From an uncultured Prevotellaceae bacterium (lineage in GTDB: Bacteria; Bacteroidota; Bacteroidia; Bacteroidales; Bacteroidaceae): DNA of 43,530 nucleotides. Of this stretch, positions 7,645 to 15,566 are shown one piece after another. Position 1 is the stretch's first letter, and the number at the start of each line of letters is the position of its first letter. Below the pieces are notes generated by a model. It made no database searches. It saw only the letters and a list, made by a program, of their open reading frames with translations, and was not told where the DNA came from. Both the position numbers and the translations under genes were made by a program. Where the stretch lies: the NCBI GenBank assembly GCA_902761605.1, contig CACWLC010000015.1, forward strand, positions 1 through 43,530, given 5' to 3'.

Positions 7645-8127
7645 TTATTGTTCGTATTCCGGCTTGTCGTCTGTTTTCGCAGACTTTCCATGTTCGTAGA
7701 CATCCATGATAGTAGTCTCATTAACAGCTGAGATGACATAGTCAATCATAGTACCGCCCATTACCTCCTCAATGTTCTTTACAGAACCATTGAAGGATCC
7801 TGCATTAACAAGGTAGCTGACAGTAGAACGCTTCTCTTTGTCTGTCTTCTCGTCGATGGTGATAAACTGCAGCTTTGCCTTATACCACTTGTCGGCCATA
7901 TCCTGATCAGCGAAGAAGATCTCCTTATAGGTAGCCTTCTTGATATCCACGACATCAAACTCACCACTGATATATGATGACATCTCCTCGATGATACGTT
8001 CCTCAGCTTCACTGAAACTAAGGGCATCGACTACATAGTTCTCATTTACACGTTTCTGCATGCCATCTTCCATCACCTTTTCGTAACGGATCTTGCACTC
8101 AAACCATTCTGCTGTTCTTGATCGCAT
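7645..8127 (-). CDS. DUF4494 domain protein
   Basis: A 160-residue soluble protein of the Bacteroidetes-restricted DUF4494 family, recognised from the N-terminal WFECKIRYEKV...VNENYVVDALSFSEAEERI pattern. It has no signal peptide, membrane segment or catalytic motif. The composition is acidic with a polar C-terminal tail. It lies between yggS and the membrane pseudokinase with gaps of 4-5 nt, so it is almost certainly co-transcribed. The function is unknown. Confidence 0.8.
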   Translation of the reverse strand: MRSRTAEWFECKIRYEKVMEDGMQKRVNENYVVDALSFSEAEERIIEEMSSYISGEFDVVDIKKATYKEIFFADQDMADKWYKAKLQFITIDEKTDKEKRSTVSYLVNAGSFNGSVKNIEEVMGGTMIDYVISAVNETTIMDVYEHGKSAKTDDKPEYEQ

Positions 8128-8131
8128 TGAA

Positions 8132-9439
8132 TTATTCTTTATTTTTATTTATACTTGACTCTTCTGCTTTAGCCTTCTCAATCTTCTCCAGATCCTTCTT
8201 TTTCTTCTCTGTCAGCTGCTCAATAATCTCTGAGGCAATTCGCTGGGTTGTGGCATCACTGAGAGAGGATTTTGAGGCGAGCTCCTTCTGTTTCTCCACG
8301 AGTTCCTCCATGACCTCCTTACTGCTGGCCTTGAAGTTCTTCTCGCTATTGTTCATACGTTCATTATTGTATATCTTAGAAAGAATAAGGTCGGCAGCCT
8401 TAGTATACTGCTTACGGAAAATCTGCTCGGCCTTTGCCTGAAACTCACGCATCTTCTTCTCGTCAACCTTATCAGAGTCGTTACTCATATAGTCTTGTAT
8501 CGCCTTTGCGATAGTGGCAGAGTCAGCATCAGGGCCCAGTTCCGTAAGAGGGTTGAAGCCTTCGTCGAGAAGACTCTCGTTCACAGGCTCTTCAACAGGT
8601 TTCACGAACTCTATAGGTTCAGTGTTCGGTACAAGATCGAAGAAAGTGTTAACCACAAAGAGTGCAATAATCACTGCCGCGATACCTATGGTGGAAGTCT
8701 TACGGATATTTGTGCGCATCTTCATGTCCGAATACATTTCAGCCACAGAGGCATAGCGATTCTCGGGTTCTTCGGCTATGGCCTTGCGGATAACTTTCTT
8801 CAGTTCGAAAGGCAGACCTGAGGATGTGTACAGATGCTCGATGAACTTTCCCAGGGAATAGACATCGCTGCGATCTGAGCACTGAGCCTCAGACATCACC
8901 TCGGGGGCAATGAATCCTTCAATATCCTCAAAGAAGGTGTCCTGCATCTTCGTTGGCAAGAAGAAAGAACCATGAAGCAAGAGACGTACCTCATTGTCGC
9001 TCTTACGCACGAGGATGTTTGAAGGAGCGAAACAGAGGTGCTGGATACCCAAACTGTTCAGTTCTGTAGTTATTTCCACAAGATTGCGGATAGTGGCGTT
9101 GATGAAGTCATCCTTAGCCACAATGGCAGGATTATCATTCAGCAACTGCTCAAAACTGATATAATTGCCTGGCTCAATAGCTACGGCATACACACTGTCA
9201 TCATCACCACCCTCGTTGGGAGTGAAGTGAAGCTGATACTTACTCTTAATCGTTTTCAGGGCATCACACTGACGACGTATACACTCGCTGAAGAGGATAT
9301 TGTCCGTCAGCTCGTCATGAAACTCGACAAAGTTACTGTACTTGTTGTTGATGATACGTTTGTAGAAGTATCCGTAAGGCAGACGGAATTTGCCTGTCTT
9401 GCGTTTGTCACGACTCTCTATTAATTCCTCGTAGTTCAC
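8132..9439 (-). CDS. Membrane-anchored Ser/Thr pseudokinase with C-terminal coiled coil
   Basis: The middle of this protein aligns with a Hanks-type kinase: LGIQHLCFAPSNILV sits where HRDLKPxNILV is expected, and IAPEVMSEAQCSDRSDVYSLGKF is a good APE/subdomain-IX match. The catalytic Asp of HRD is Cys (HLC), the Lys two residues later is Ala, and the DFG position reads HGS. The invariant metal-binding and catalytic acids are therefore gone and it should be inactive as a kinase. A single membrane helix (STIGIAAVIIALFVVNTFF) follows, then a Lys/Glu-rich coiled-coil tail. Start: GTG 9439 gives 435 aa. An upstream ATG at 9547 is in frame, but a TACTTTTG promoter element lies between them and the intervening residues look non-coding. 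Confidence 0.75.
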   Translation of the reverse strand: MNYEELIESRDKRKTGKFRLPYGYFYKRIINNKYSNFVEFHDELTDNILFSECIRRQCDALKTIKSKYQLHFTPNEGGDDDSVYAVAIEPGNYISFEQLLNDNPAIVAKDDFINATIRNLVEITTELNSLGIQHLCFAPSNILVRKSDNEVRLLLHGSFFLPTKMQDTFFEDIEGFIAPEVMSEAQCSDRSDVYSLGKFIEHLYTSSGLPFELKKVIRKAIAEEPENRYASVAEMYSDMKMRTNIRKTSTIGIAAVIIALFVVNTFFDLVPNTEPIEFVKPVEEPVNESLLDEGFNPLTELGPDADSATIAKAIQDYMSNDSDKVDEKKMREFQAKAEQIFRKQYTKAADLILSKIYNNERMNNSEKNFKASSKEVMEELVEKQKELASKSSLSDATTQRIASEIIEQLTEKKKKDLEKIEKAKAEESSINKNKE

Positions 9440-9461
9440 TTGCTTATCGTTAATTCGGTTG

Positions 9462-9469
9462 CAAAAGTA
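9462..9469 (-). promoter_or_regulatory. -7 element upstream of the pseudokinase operon
   Basis: TACTTTTG on the minus strand (9469 to 9462) fits TAnnTTTG and lies 23 bases before the GTG at 9439. There is no clear TTTG at the -33 distance. It decides the start codon of the pseudokinase gene. Confidence 0.55.
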
Positions 9470-9532
9470 CTCAATTTTATTGAAAAAGGGAAACGAATGG
9501 ATAAAAATTAATGTAACTTTGCTTATTTTTCT

Positions 9533-9560
9533 TTTTTCATTCTTCATTTTTCAATTTTCT
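9533..9560. repeat. Degenerate 7-base-period array upstream of the aminotransferase gene
   Basis: Four consecutive 7-mers of the form TTTTTCA / TTCTTCA occupy 9533-9560, immediately upstream of the TACCTTTG promoter element at 9564. Similar heptad-period arrays occur at six other places in this window. Confidence 0.6.
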
Positions 9561-9563
9561 TTG

Positions 9564-9571
9564 TACCTTTG
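9564..9571 (+). promoter_or_regulatory. -7 element of the aminotransferase promoter
   Basis: TACCTTTG at 9564-9571 is a perfect TAnnTTTG match 26 bases before the ATG. The -33 region is a T/C-rich heptad array without TTTG. A second match, TAACTTTG at 9514-9521, lies upstream and may act as an alternative promoter. Confidence 0.65.
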
Positions 9572-9597
9572 CACGCAAAATTATAAACTAGGATACG

Positions 9598-10803
9598 ATG
9601 CCAGAGATATCAGTACGCGGTCTTGAGATGCCAGAGAGTCCTATCAGGAAACTCGCACCATTAGCCGCAGCAGCAAAGAAAAAAGGTACAAAAGTATATC
9701 ACCTTAACATTGGACAGCCAGATCTCCCAACACCTCAAGTAGGTCTTGACGCACTCAAGACGATAGACCGTAATATCCTTGAATATTCACCATCACAGGG
9801 TTATCTGAGCTATCGTGAGAAACTCGTGAGCTACTATGCGAAATACGATATCAATGTTACGGCAGAGGATATCATCATCACCAGCGGAGGTTCTGAGGCT
9901 GTGCTCTTCGCATTCCTCTCATGTCTGAATCCTGGCGACGAGATTATCGTACCAGAGCCGGCTTACGCCAACTATATGGCCTTCGCCATTTCTGCAGGAG
10001 CAAAGATCCGTACTATAGCAACAACCATCGAGGAAGGTTTCTCTCTGCCAAAGGTGGAGAAGTTTGAGGAACTCATCAACGAGCGCACTCGTGCCATCAT
10101 GATCTGTAACCCCAACAATCCCACAGGATATCTCTATACCCGTAGGGAGATGAATCAGATACGTGACCTGGTGAAGAAGTACGACCTCTATCTATTCTCC
10201 GACGAGGTATATCGTGAGTATATCTACACCGGTTCACCATATATCTCAGCATGTCATCTTGAGGGTATCGAACAGAATGTCATCCTCATCGACTCTGTAT
10301 CTAAGCGTTATTCCGAGTGTGGTATCCGTATCGGAGCCCTTATCACAAAGAATGCCGAAGTACGTAAGGCTGTGATGAAGTTCTGTCAGGCACGTCTCTC
10401 TCCACCACTTATCGGACAGATTGTGGCAGAGGCATCACTGGATACTCCAGAGGAATATCTGCGCGACGTGTATGATGAGTATGTTGAGCGCAGGAAGTGT
10501 CTTATCGATGGCCTGAACCGTATTCCCGGAGTCTACTCTCCTATCCCTATGGGAGCCTTCTATACAGTAGCCAAACTGCCCGTAGACGATGCAGAGAAGT
10601 TCTGTCGCTGGTGTCTGGCAGAGTTTGAATACGAGGGTGAGACAGTGATGATGGCACCTGCTGCAGGATTCTATACCACTCCCGGAGCCGGTATCAATCA
10701 GGTACGTATCGCCTACGTCCTTAAGAAAAAGGATCTGGAGCGTGCCCTCTTCGTCCTCCGCAAAGCCCTCGAATCATATCCCGGCCGCGTCGACGAAGAA
10801 TGA
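9598..10803 (+). CDS. PLP-dependent class I/II aminotransferase
   Basis: A fold-type I aminotransferase of the aspartate/aromatic group, 401 residues, cytosolic. The visible family marks are LNIGQPD, SQGYLSYREKLVSYY, the cofactor loop SGGSEAV, NPNNPTG, SDEVYREY and the PLP lysine K236 in DSVSKRYSECGIRIG. The substrate cannot be fixed from sequence; aspartate or another 2-oxo acid donor/acceptor pair is likely. The stop overlaps the start of the following permease gene (ATGA), so the two are translationally coupled although their roles differ. Confidence 0.9.
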   Translation: MPEISVRGLEMPESPIRKLAPLAAAAKKKGTKVYHLNIGQPDLPTPQVGLDALKTIDRNILEYSPSQGYLSYREKLVSYYAKYDINVTAEDIIITSGGSEAVLFAFLSCLNPGDEIIVPEPAYANYMAFAISAGAKIRTIATTIEEGFSLPKVEKFEELINERTRAIMICNPNNPTGYLYTRREMNQIRDLVKKYDLYLFSDEVYREYIYTGSPYISACHLEGIEQNVILIDSVSKRYSECGIRIGALITKNAEVRKAVMKFCQARLSPPLIGQIVAEASLDTPEEYLRDVYDEYVERRKCLIDGLNRIPGVYSPIPMGAFYTVAKLPVDDAEKFCRWCLAEFEYEGETVMMAPAAGFYTTPGAGINQVRIAYVLKKKDLERALFVLRKALESYPGRVDEE

Positions 10804-12044
10804 ACCTACCGTTTTTCATAGCAAAGAGGATATACAGTGATCAGGGCGACAAACGGAAAGTGAGTCGTCCGGCTATACGTATAGCTACTCTTGGCGTGGG
10901 GATAGGTCTGGCGGTGATGATTGTTACTGTCAGTGTGGTTCTGGGATTCCAGCATACCATAAGGGATAAGGTGATTGGTTTCGGAAGTCACATACAGGTG
11001 CAGAACATCATGGCCTTCAATTCCACAGACCGTTATCCTGTATGCGTCGACGACAGTATGATGACTGTGTTGAAGGACCTTAAGGGTGTGAAACATGTGG
11101 AGCGCTACGCCATCACACAGGGAATACTGAAGACAGACGAAGATTTCCTCGGCGTACTGTTCAAAGGTGTGGGACCAGAATACGACATGACATTCCTCAT
11201 GCAACATCTTGTGGAGGGAGAAATACCACAGTTCAGCGACTCTACGAGTACCAACAAGATACTCATCTCAAAGCTCATAGCCGACAAGCTACAGCTGAAA
11301 GCAGGCGACCGCATCTTTGCTTATTTCATCGACGAGAATGTTAGGACCCGAAAATACACTATCAGTGGCATCTATCAGACAAACATGACACGTTTCGACG
11401 AGTCGCTCTGTTTTACAGACCTTTACACAGCATGTAAGTTAAACGGATGGGAGGAAGGTCAGGTAACAGGTGCTGAGATCCTAGTAGAGGATTTCGAACA
11501 ACTGCAGGCCACTGAGGATGAAGTAATAGCAAAGGTAAACCGTACAACAGACAAATACCTCAACACCTACTCATCACAGACTATCTATGAAGCCTATCCC
11601 CAGGTGTTTACATGGCTGGAACTTCTCGACATCAATGTATGGATTATCCTTGCGCTGATGGTCTGTGTGGCAGGATTCACAATGATCAGCGGACTGCTTA
11701 TCATCATCCTTGAACGTACGCAGATGATTGGTGTGCTCAAAGCTCTGGGAGCTAGAAACAAGACTATCCGACATACATTCCTTTGGTTTGCCGCCTTTAT
11801 CATCGGACAAGGCCTCCTTCTGGGAAACATCCTTGGAATGGGAATCGTCATCCTGCAGAATGCAACAGGAGTCATTACCCTCGATGCTCAGACATATTAC
11901 GTCAGCGAGGTGCCAATGGAAATAAATATTCCATTGATCATACTACTTAACGTCGCAACACTTCTTATCAGTATCTTCGTACTCATAGCACCAAGTTATC
12001 TTATTTCGCACATTCATCCAGCGAAATCCATGCGATATGAGTGA
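10800..12044 (+). CDS. LolC/LolE-type ABC transporter permease (FtsX/MacB fold)
   Basis: A 414-residue inner-membrane permease. One N-terminal helix (about 27-52) is followed by a large periplasmic MacB-like domain (55-265) and three C-terminal helices (about 275-300, 320-345, 375-400), the LolC/E topology. N-terminal FIAKRIYSDQGDKRKVSRPAIRIATLGV resembles lipoprotein-releasing permeases. It probably extracts lipoproteins from the inner membrane for transport to the outer membrane. The partner LolD ATPase is not in this window. It starts inside the aminotransferase stop (ATGA overlap). Confidence 0.87.
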   Translation: MNLPFFIAKRIYSDQGDKRKVSRPAIRIATLGVGIGLAVMIVTVSVVLGFQHTIRDKVIGFGSHIQVQNIMAFNSTDRYPVCVDDSMMTVLKDLKGVKHVERYAITQGILKTDEDFLGVLFKGVGPEYDMTFLMQHLVEGEIPQFSDSTSTNKILISKLIADKLQLKAGDRIFAYFIDENVRTRKYTISGIYQTNMTRFDESLCFTDLYTACKLNGWEEGQVTGAEILVEDFEQLQATEDEVIAKVNRTTDKYLNTYSSQTIYEAYPQVFTWLELLDINVWIILALMVCVAGFTMISGLLIIILERTQMIGVLKALGARNKTIRHTFLWFAAFIIGQGLLLGNILGMGIVILQNATGVITLDAQTYYVSEVPMEINIPLIILLNVATLLISIFVLIAPSYLISHIHPAKSMRYE

Positions 12045-12063
12045 AATATGTTCATTTTTACTT

Positions 12064-12089
12064 CTTTTATACTAAAAATTGTATAAAAG
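12064..12089 (+). terminator. AT-rich hairpin after the permease gene
   Basis: CTTTTATAC (12064-12072) and GTATAAAAG (12081-12089) form a perfect 9-bp stem with an 8-base loop, 20 bases past the stop codon. There is no T tract after the stem, so termination is plausible but not certain. Confidence 0.45.
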
Positions 12090-12099
12090 CACGAATTAT

Positions 12100-12167
12100 T
12101 GCACACTTATATTTGGTAGTGTGCAGAAAAAGCACTATCTTTGCACAAAAATTTGAAATTTGTGCAA
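12100..12167. promoter_or_regulatory. Two dyads of TGCACA half-sites wrapped around the acyl-CoA ligase promoter
   Basis: Dyad A is TGCACACT-N10-AGTGTGCA (12100-12125) and spans the -33 element. Dyad B is TTGCACAAA-N9-TTTGTGCAA (12141-12167) and begins at the end of the -7 element. The four TGCACA/TGTGCA half-sites are centred at about 12102, 12122, 12144 and 12163, roughly two helical turns apart. The position is that expected for repressor operators. No regulator gene is adjacent. Dyad B could alternatively act as a hairpin in the mRNA leader. Confidence 0.65.
12112..12143 (+). promoter_or_regulatory. Promoter of the tandem acyl-CoA ligases
   Basis: TTTG at 12112-12115, 20 bases, then TATCTTTG at 12136-12143 give a full consensus match. 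The -33 element is again extended as ATATTTGGT. The start site should be near 12150, so the TTG at 12160 sometimes available as an in-frame start is unlikely to be used and ATG 12175 is preferred. Confidence 0.8.
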
Positions 12168-12174
12168 TTCTATA

Positions 12175-13827
12175 ATGGAATCTTTTAGCAGTTTTAATGC
12201 TTATATACAAAGAGCGATTATCGACAACTGGGATCAGGATGCCCTGACAGACTACCAGGGAATCACTCTCCAGTATCACGATGTTGCCAGAAAAATTGAA
12301 AAGCTCCACATACTGTTTGACAACAGTAATGTAAAGCCAGGCGACAAAATAGCTCTCTGTGGACGTAACTCAGCCCATTGGGCAGTAGCATTCCTCGCTA
12401 CTCTCACATACGGAGCAGTAGCAGTGCCTATCCAACATGAGTTCAACGGAGAGCAGATACAGAATATCGTAAATCACTCTGACTCCAAGCTTCTCTTTAT
12501 CGGTGATTACGCCGTAAAGACCATCGATCCAGAGAAGATGCCTTATCTCGAGGGCATTATCAACATCCCGGACTTTTCACTTATGATCTCCCGAAAAGAG
12601 GCTCTCACGTATGCGCGCGAACATTTAAATCTTATGTTTGGCAGCAAATATCCGATGGCATTCAGAAAGGAGCATATACATTACCATCAGGACGACGCAG
12701 AAGAGATGGCACTCATCAACTACACCAGTGGAACAACAGGATTCTCAAAGGGGGTGATGATACCATATCGTGCCTTATGGAGCAATGTGGAGTTTGTGAT
12801 GCAGCAAATGAAGGGAAAGGTGAAGCCTGGCGACGAGATGCTGAGTATATTGCCTATGGCTCATACTTACGGTATGTCGATAGAATTCCTCTTTGGATTC
12901 TGTCAGGGATGTCATCTGTCTTATCTCACACGTCTCCCCAGTCCTGCTATCATCGCAGAGGCTTTTGCAGAGATAAAACCGACCCTCATCGTGACTGTAC
13001 CCTTGGTTCTTGAGAAGATCATACGTAAACGTATCTTCCCGAAGATAGAGAGTCTGCCAATGAAACTGCTACTGAATATGCTTGTAGTCAACAAGAAGGT
13101 AAAGGAATACATCCGTAACGAGGTAAGCAAGGTGCTGGGAGGTAATTTCTATGAGGTAATCGTAGGTGGTGCCCCACTGTCAAGAGAGGTGGAGAAATTC
13201 CTTGTGAACATCGGATTCCCCGTGACAGTGGGTTACGGTACAACAGAATGTGCTCCACTTATCACCTTCAGTGACTACAAGGACTTCAAACCTCGTTCAT
13301 GTGGTACACCTGTTGACCGCATGGAGGTTAGGATAGCCAGTCGTGACCCACAGTTCGAAGAAGGAGAGATTATCACCCGAGGCACAAACCTCATGCTTGG
13401 ATATTACAAGAATGAAGAAGCCACAAACAACGTTATAGATAAAGACGGATGGTATCATACCGGTGACCTCGGAACAATGGATACCAGCGGACATGTTTTT
13501 ATCCGCGGACGACTGAAGAATATGCTTTTAGGCAGCAACGGACAGAACATCTATCCTGAGGAGATTGAGGATAAGCTCAACTCCATGCCTTTAGTTACCG
13601 AGAGCATCGTCATACAGAGAGGCGACAAGCTTGTGGCTCTCGTACACTCAGAGAATGATGAGATGATTAACTTCTCACAGGATGAGCTGCAGAATATTAT
13701 GGAAGAGAACCGTAATAACCTCAACAAGCTCCTTCCTGCATATAGCCGTATCTCGGCAATTGAACTCCACGATGAGGAATTTGCCAAGACCCCGAAGAAG
13801 AGTATTAAACGCTACTTATACAACTAG
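12175..13827 (+). CDS. AMP-binding long-chain acyl-CoA ligase, copy 1
   Basis: An adenylate-forming enzyme that activates a carboxylic acid, probably a fatty acid, to its acyl-AMP and then CoA thioester. The 550 residues contain the P-loop-like NYTSGTTGFSKGVMIPY, the adenine motif GYGTTECAP, YHTGDLGTMD with the ribose-binding Asp, and the C-terminal catalytic lysine region KTPKKSIKRYLYN. There is no membrane anchor. It is a clear tandem paralogue of the next gene, 3 nt away. Regulation probably involves the TGCACA dyads around its promoter. Substrate specificity cannot be read from sequence. Confidence 0.9.
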   Translation: MESFSSFNAYIQRAIIDNWDQDALTDYQGITLQYHDVARKIEKLHILFDNSNVKPGDKIALCGRNSAHWAVAFLATLTYGAVAVPIQHEFNGEQIQNIVNHSDSKLLFIGDYAVKTIDPEKMPYLEGIINIPDFSLMISRKEALTYAREHLNLMFGSKYPMAFRKEHIHYHQDDAEEMALINYTSGTTGFSKGVMIPYRALWSNVEFVMQQMKGKVKPGDEMLSILPMAHTYGMSIEFLFGFCQGCHLSYLTRLPSPAIIAEAFAEIKPTLIVTVPLVLEKIIRKRIFPKIESLPMKLLLNMLVVNKKVKEYIRNEVSKVLGGNFYEVIVGGAPLSREVEKFLVNIGFPVTVGYGTTECAPLITFSDYKDFKPRSCGTPVDRMEVRIASRDPQFEEGEIITRGTNLMLGYYKNEEATNNVIDKDGWYHTGDLGTMDTSGHVFIRGRLKNMLLGSNGQNIYPEEIEDKLNSMPLVTESIVIQRGDKLVALVHSENDEMINFSQDELQNIMEENRNNLNKLLPAYSRISAIELHDEEFAKTPKKSIKRYLYN

Positions 13828-13830
13828 CAT

Positions 13831-15525
13831 ATGAAACAAGACGTAAACAAAGCCTATATCCCTAGCAAGGACATCCCCAGCTTCAATGCGATGATACAGA
13901 AGAGTATCCTCGACAACTGGGATCGCGATGCTCTGACAGATTTTAAGGGTCAGACACTACAGTATCATGACGTAGCAAGAAAGATCGAGAAAGTACACAT
14001 CTTATTTGAGAACAGCGGTGTTACCAAAGGAGACAAAATAGCCCTCTGCGGAAGAAACTCCAGTCAGTGGGCTGTGGCATTCCTCGCAACTCTTACATAT
14101 GGTGCCATCGCAGTACCTATCCTGCATGAGTTCAACGCAGAACAGATCCATAATATCGTTAACCACTCTGAGGCAAAGCTGCTCTTTGTGGGCGATCATG
14201 TGGCAACAATCATCGATCCTCAGGCAATGCCGGGATTGGAGGGTATCATCAATAACCCCGACTACTCACTGATGGTTAGCCGCACAGATAAACTCACCTA
14301 TGCCCGCGAACATCTTAACGAGCTCTATGGCAAGAAGTTCCCGAAGTATTTCCGTAAGGAGCATGTGAGTTACTATATGGAGCAGAGTCCTGACGAGCTG
14401 GCACTCATCAACTATACCAGCGGTACCACAGGATTCTCAAAGGGTGTGATGATTCCATATCGTGCATTATGGTCGAATACCGACTTTGCAAGTCATGTAT
14501 TAGGCAATGTCATCAAACCAGGACATAAAGTTATCTCTATGCTGCCGATGGCTCATATGTATGGAATGGCCTTTGAGTTCATCTATGAGTTCCTTGGCGG
14601 ATGTCATGTCTATTACCTCAACCGTGTGCCATCTCCGGCTATCATCGCTCAGGCACTACAGGAGGTGAAGCCTATCATCGTTATCGCTGTTCCTCTCATC
14701 ATTGAGAAGATCATACGTAAAAAGGTATTCCCGAAGATACAGAACAACCGTATGCGACTGCTGTTGCAGATGCCTGTCATCTCAAAGAAGGTTCGTGAGA
14801 TGATCTGCAAGGAGGTGCTCAATGCCTTTGGAGGAAACATGTACGAGGTAATCATCGGAGGTGCCGCACTGAATCAGGAGGTAGAACAGTTCCTTAAGAA
14901 AATTGAATTCCCATATACAGTTGGCTATGGCGCCACAGAGTGTGCTCCTATCATCGGTTATGAAGACTGGCATTACTTCGCTCAGGGGTCTTGTGGTAAG
15001 GCTGCCTATCATATGGAGGTAGAGATCGATTCTCCAGACCCGCGTCATATCCCTGGTGAGATCCTCACACGTGGTCTCAACGTGATGCTCGGATACTTCA
15101 AGAATCCTGAGGCTACGGCAGAGACAATCGATAAGGAAGGATGGTATCACACAGGAGACCTCGGTACGATGGATGAAGATGGTAACATCTATATCAACGG
15201 ACGTTCTAAGAACATGCTCCTTGGTCCTAGCGGACAGAATATCTATCCTGAGGAGATAGAGGACAAACTCAACTCAATGACTCTCGTTTTAGAGAGCATC
15301 GTTGTACAGCGCGACACTAAACTGGTTGCTATCGTTTATCCTGACTATGAGGAGGCCAAGAACATGAACTTCACTGCTGATGACATCCGCAATGTGATGG
15401 AACAGAATCGCAATGGTCTCAATGAGATGATTCCTGCATACGAGAAGATATCTGAGATAGAGATACGAGAGGAGGAATTTGAGAAGACTCCTAAGCGTTC
15501 TATCAAGAGATACCTCTACAAATAA
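13831..15525 (+). CDS. AMP-binding long-chain acyl-CoA ligase, copy 2
   Basis: A 564-residue paralogue of the gene before it, with long shared stretches through the whole length (for example DALTD...LQYHDVARKIEK and NYTSGTTGFSKGVMIPYRALWSN split by few changes). It keeps all catalytic motifs: GYGATECAP, YHTGDLGTMD and KTPKRSIKRYLYK. An extra 14 residues at the N-terminus distinguish it. It has no promoter of its own, being 3 nt downstream, and ends at a strong terminator. The pair looks like a tandem duplication whose members differ around the substrate pocket (TTECAPLITFS against ATECAPIIGYE), suggesting split substrate range. Confidence 0.9.
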   Translation: MKQDVNKAYIPSKDIPSFNAMIQKSILDNWDRDALTDFKGQTLQYHDVARKIEKVHILFENSGVTKGDKIALCGRNSSQWAVAFLATLTYGAIAVPILHEFNAEQIHNIVNHSEAKLLFVGDHVATIIDPQAMPGLEGIINNPDYSLMVSRTDKLTYAREHLNELYGKKFPKYFRKEHVSYYMEQSPDELALINYTSGTTGFSKGVMIPYRALWSNTDFASHVLGNVIKPGHKVISMLPMAHMYGMAFEFIYEFLGGCHVYYLNRVPSPAIIAQALQEVKPIIVIAVPLIIEKIIRKKVFPKIQNNRMRLLLQMPVISKKVREMICKEVLNAFGGNMYEVIIGGAALNQEVEQFLKKIEFPYTVGYGATECAPIIGYEDWHYFAQGSCGKAAYHMEVEIDSPDPRHIPGEILTRGLNVMLGYFKNPEATAETIDKEGWYHTGDLGTMDEDGNIYINGRSKNMLLGPSGQNIYPEEIEDKLNSMTLVLESIVVQRDTKLVAIVYPDYEEAKNMNFTADDIRNVMEQNRNGLNEMIPAYEKISEIEIREEEFEKTPKRSIKRYLYK

Positions 15526-15529
15526 AAAG

Positions 15530-15566
15530 AAACCTCCCACATCCGATGGGAGGTTTTTCTTTTTTC
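15530..15566 (+). terminator. Strong bidirectional rho-independent terminator
   Basis: AAACCTCCCA (15530-15539) and TGGGAGGTTT (15547-15556) form a 10-bp stem with a 7-base loop, followed by a T-rich run on the plus strand and, on the minus strand, also by a T-rich run. It ends the acyl-CoA ligase operon and, in reverse, the convergent membrane protein gene, whose stop is at 15565. Confidence 0.9.

Noticed and set aside
9440-9547. Upstream in-frame extension of the pseudokinase gene
   Set aside because: The TACTTTTG promoter element lies within it and the encoded residues look like translated intergenic DNA.
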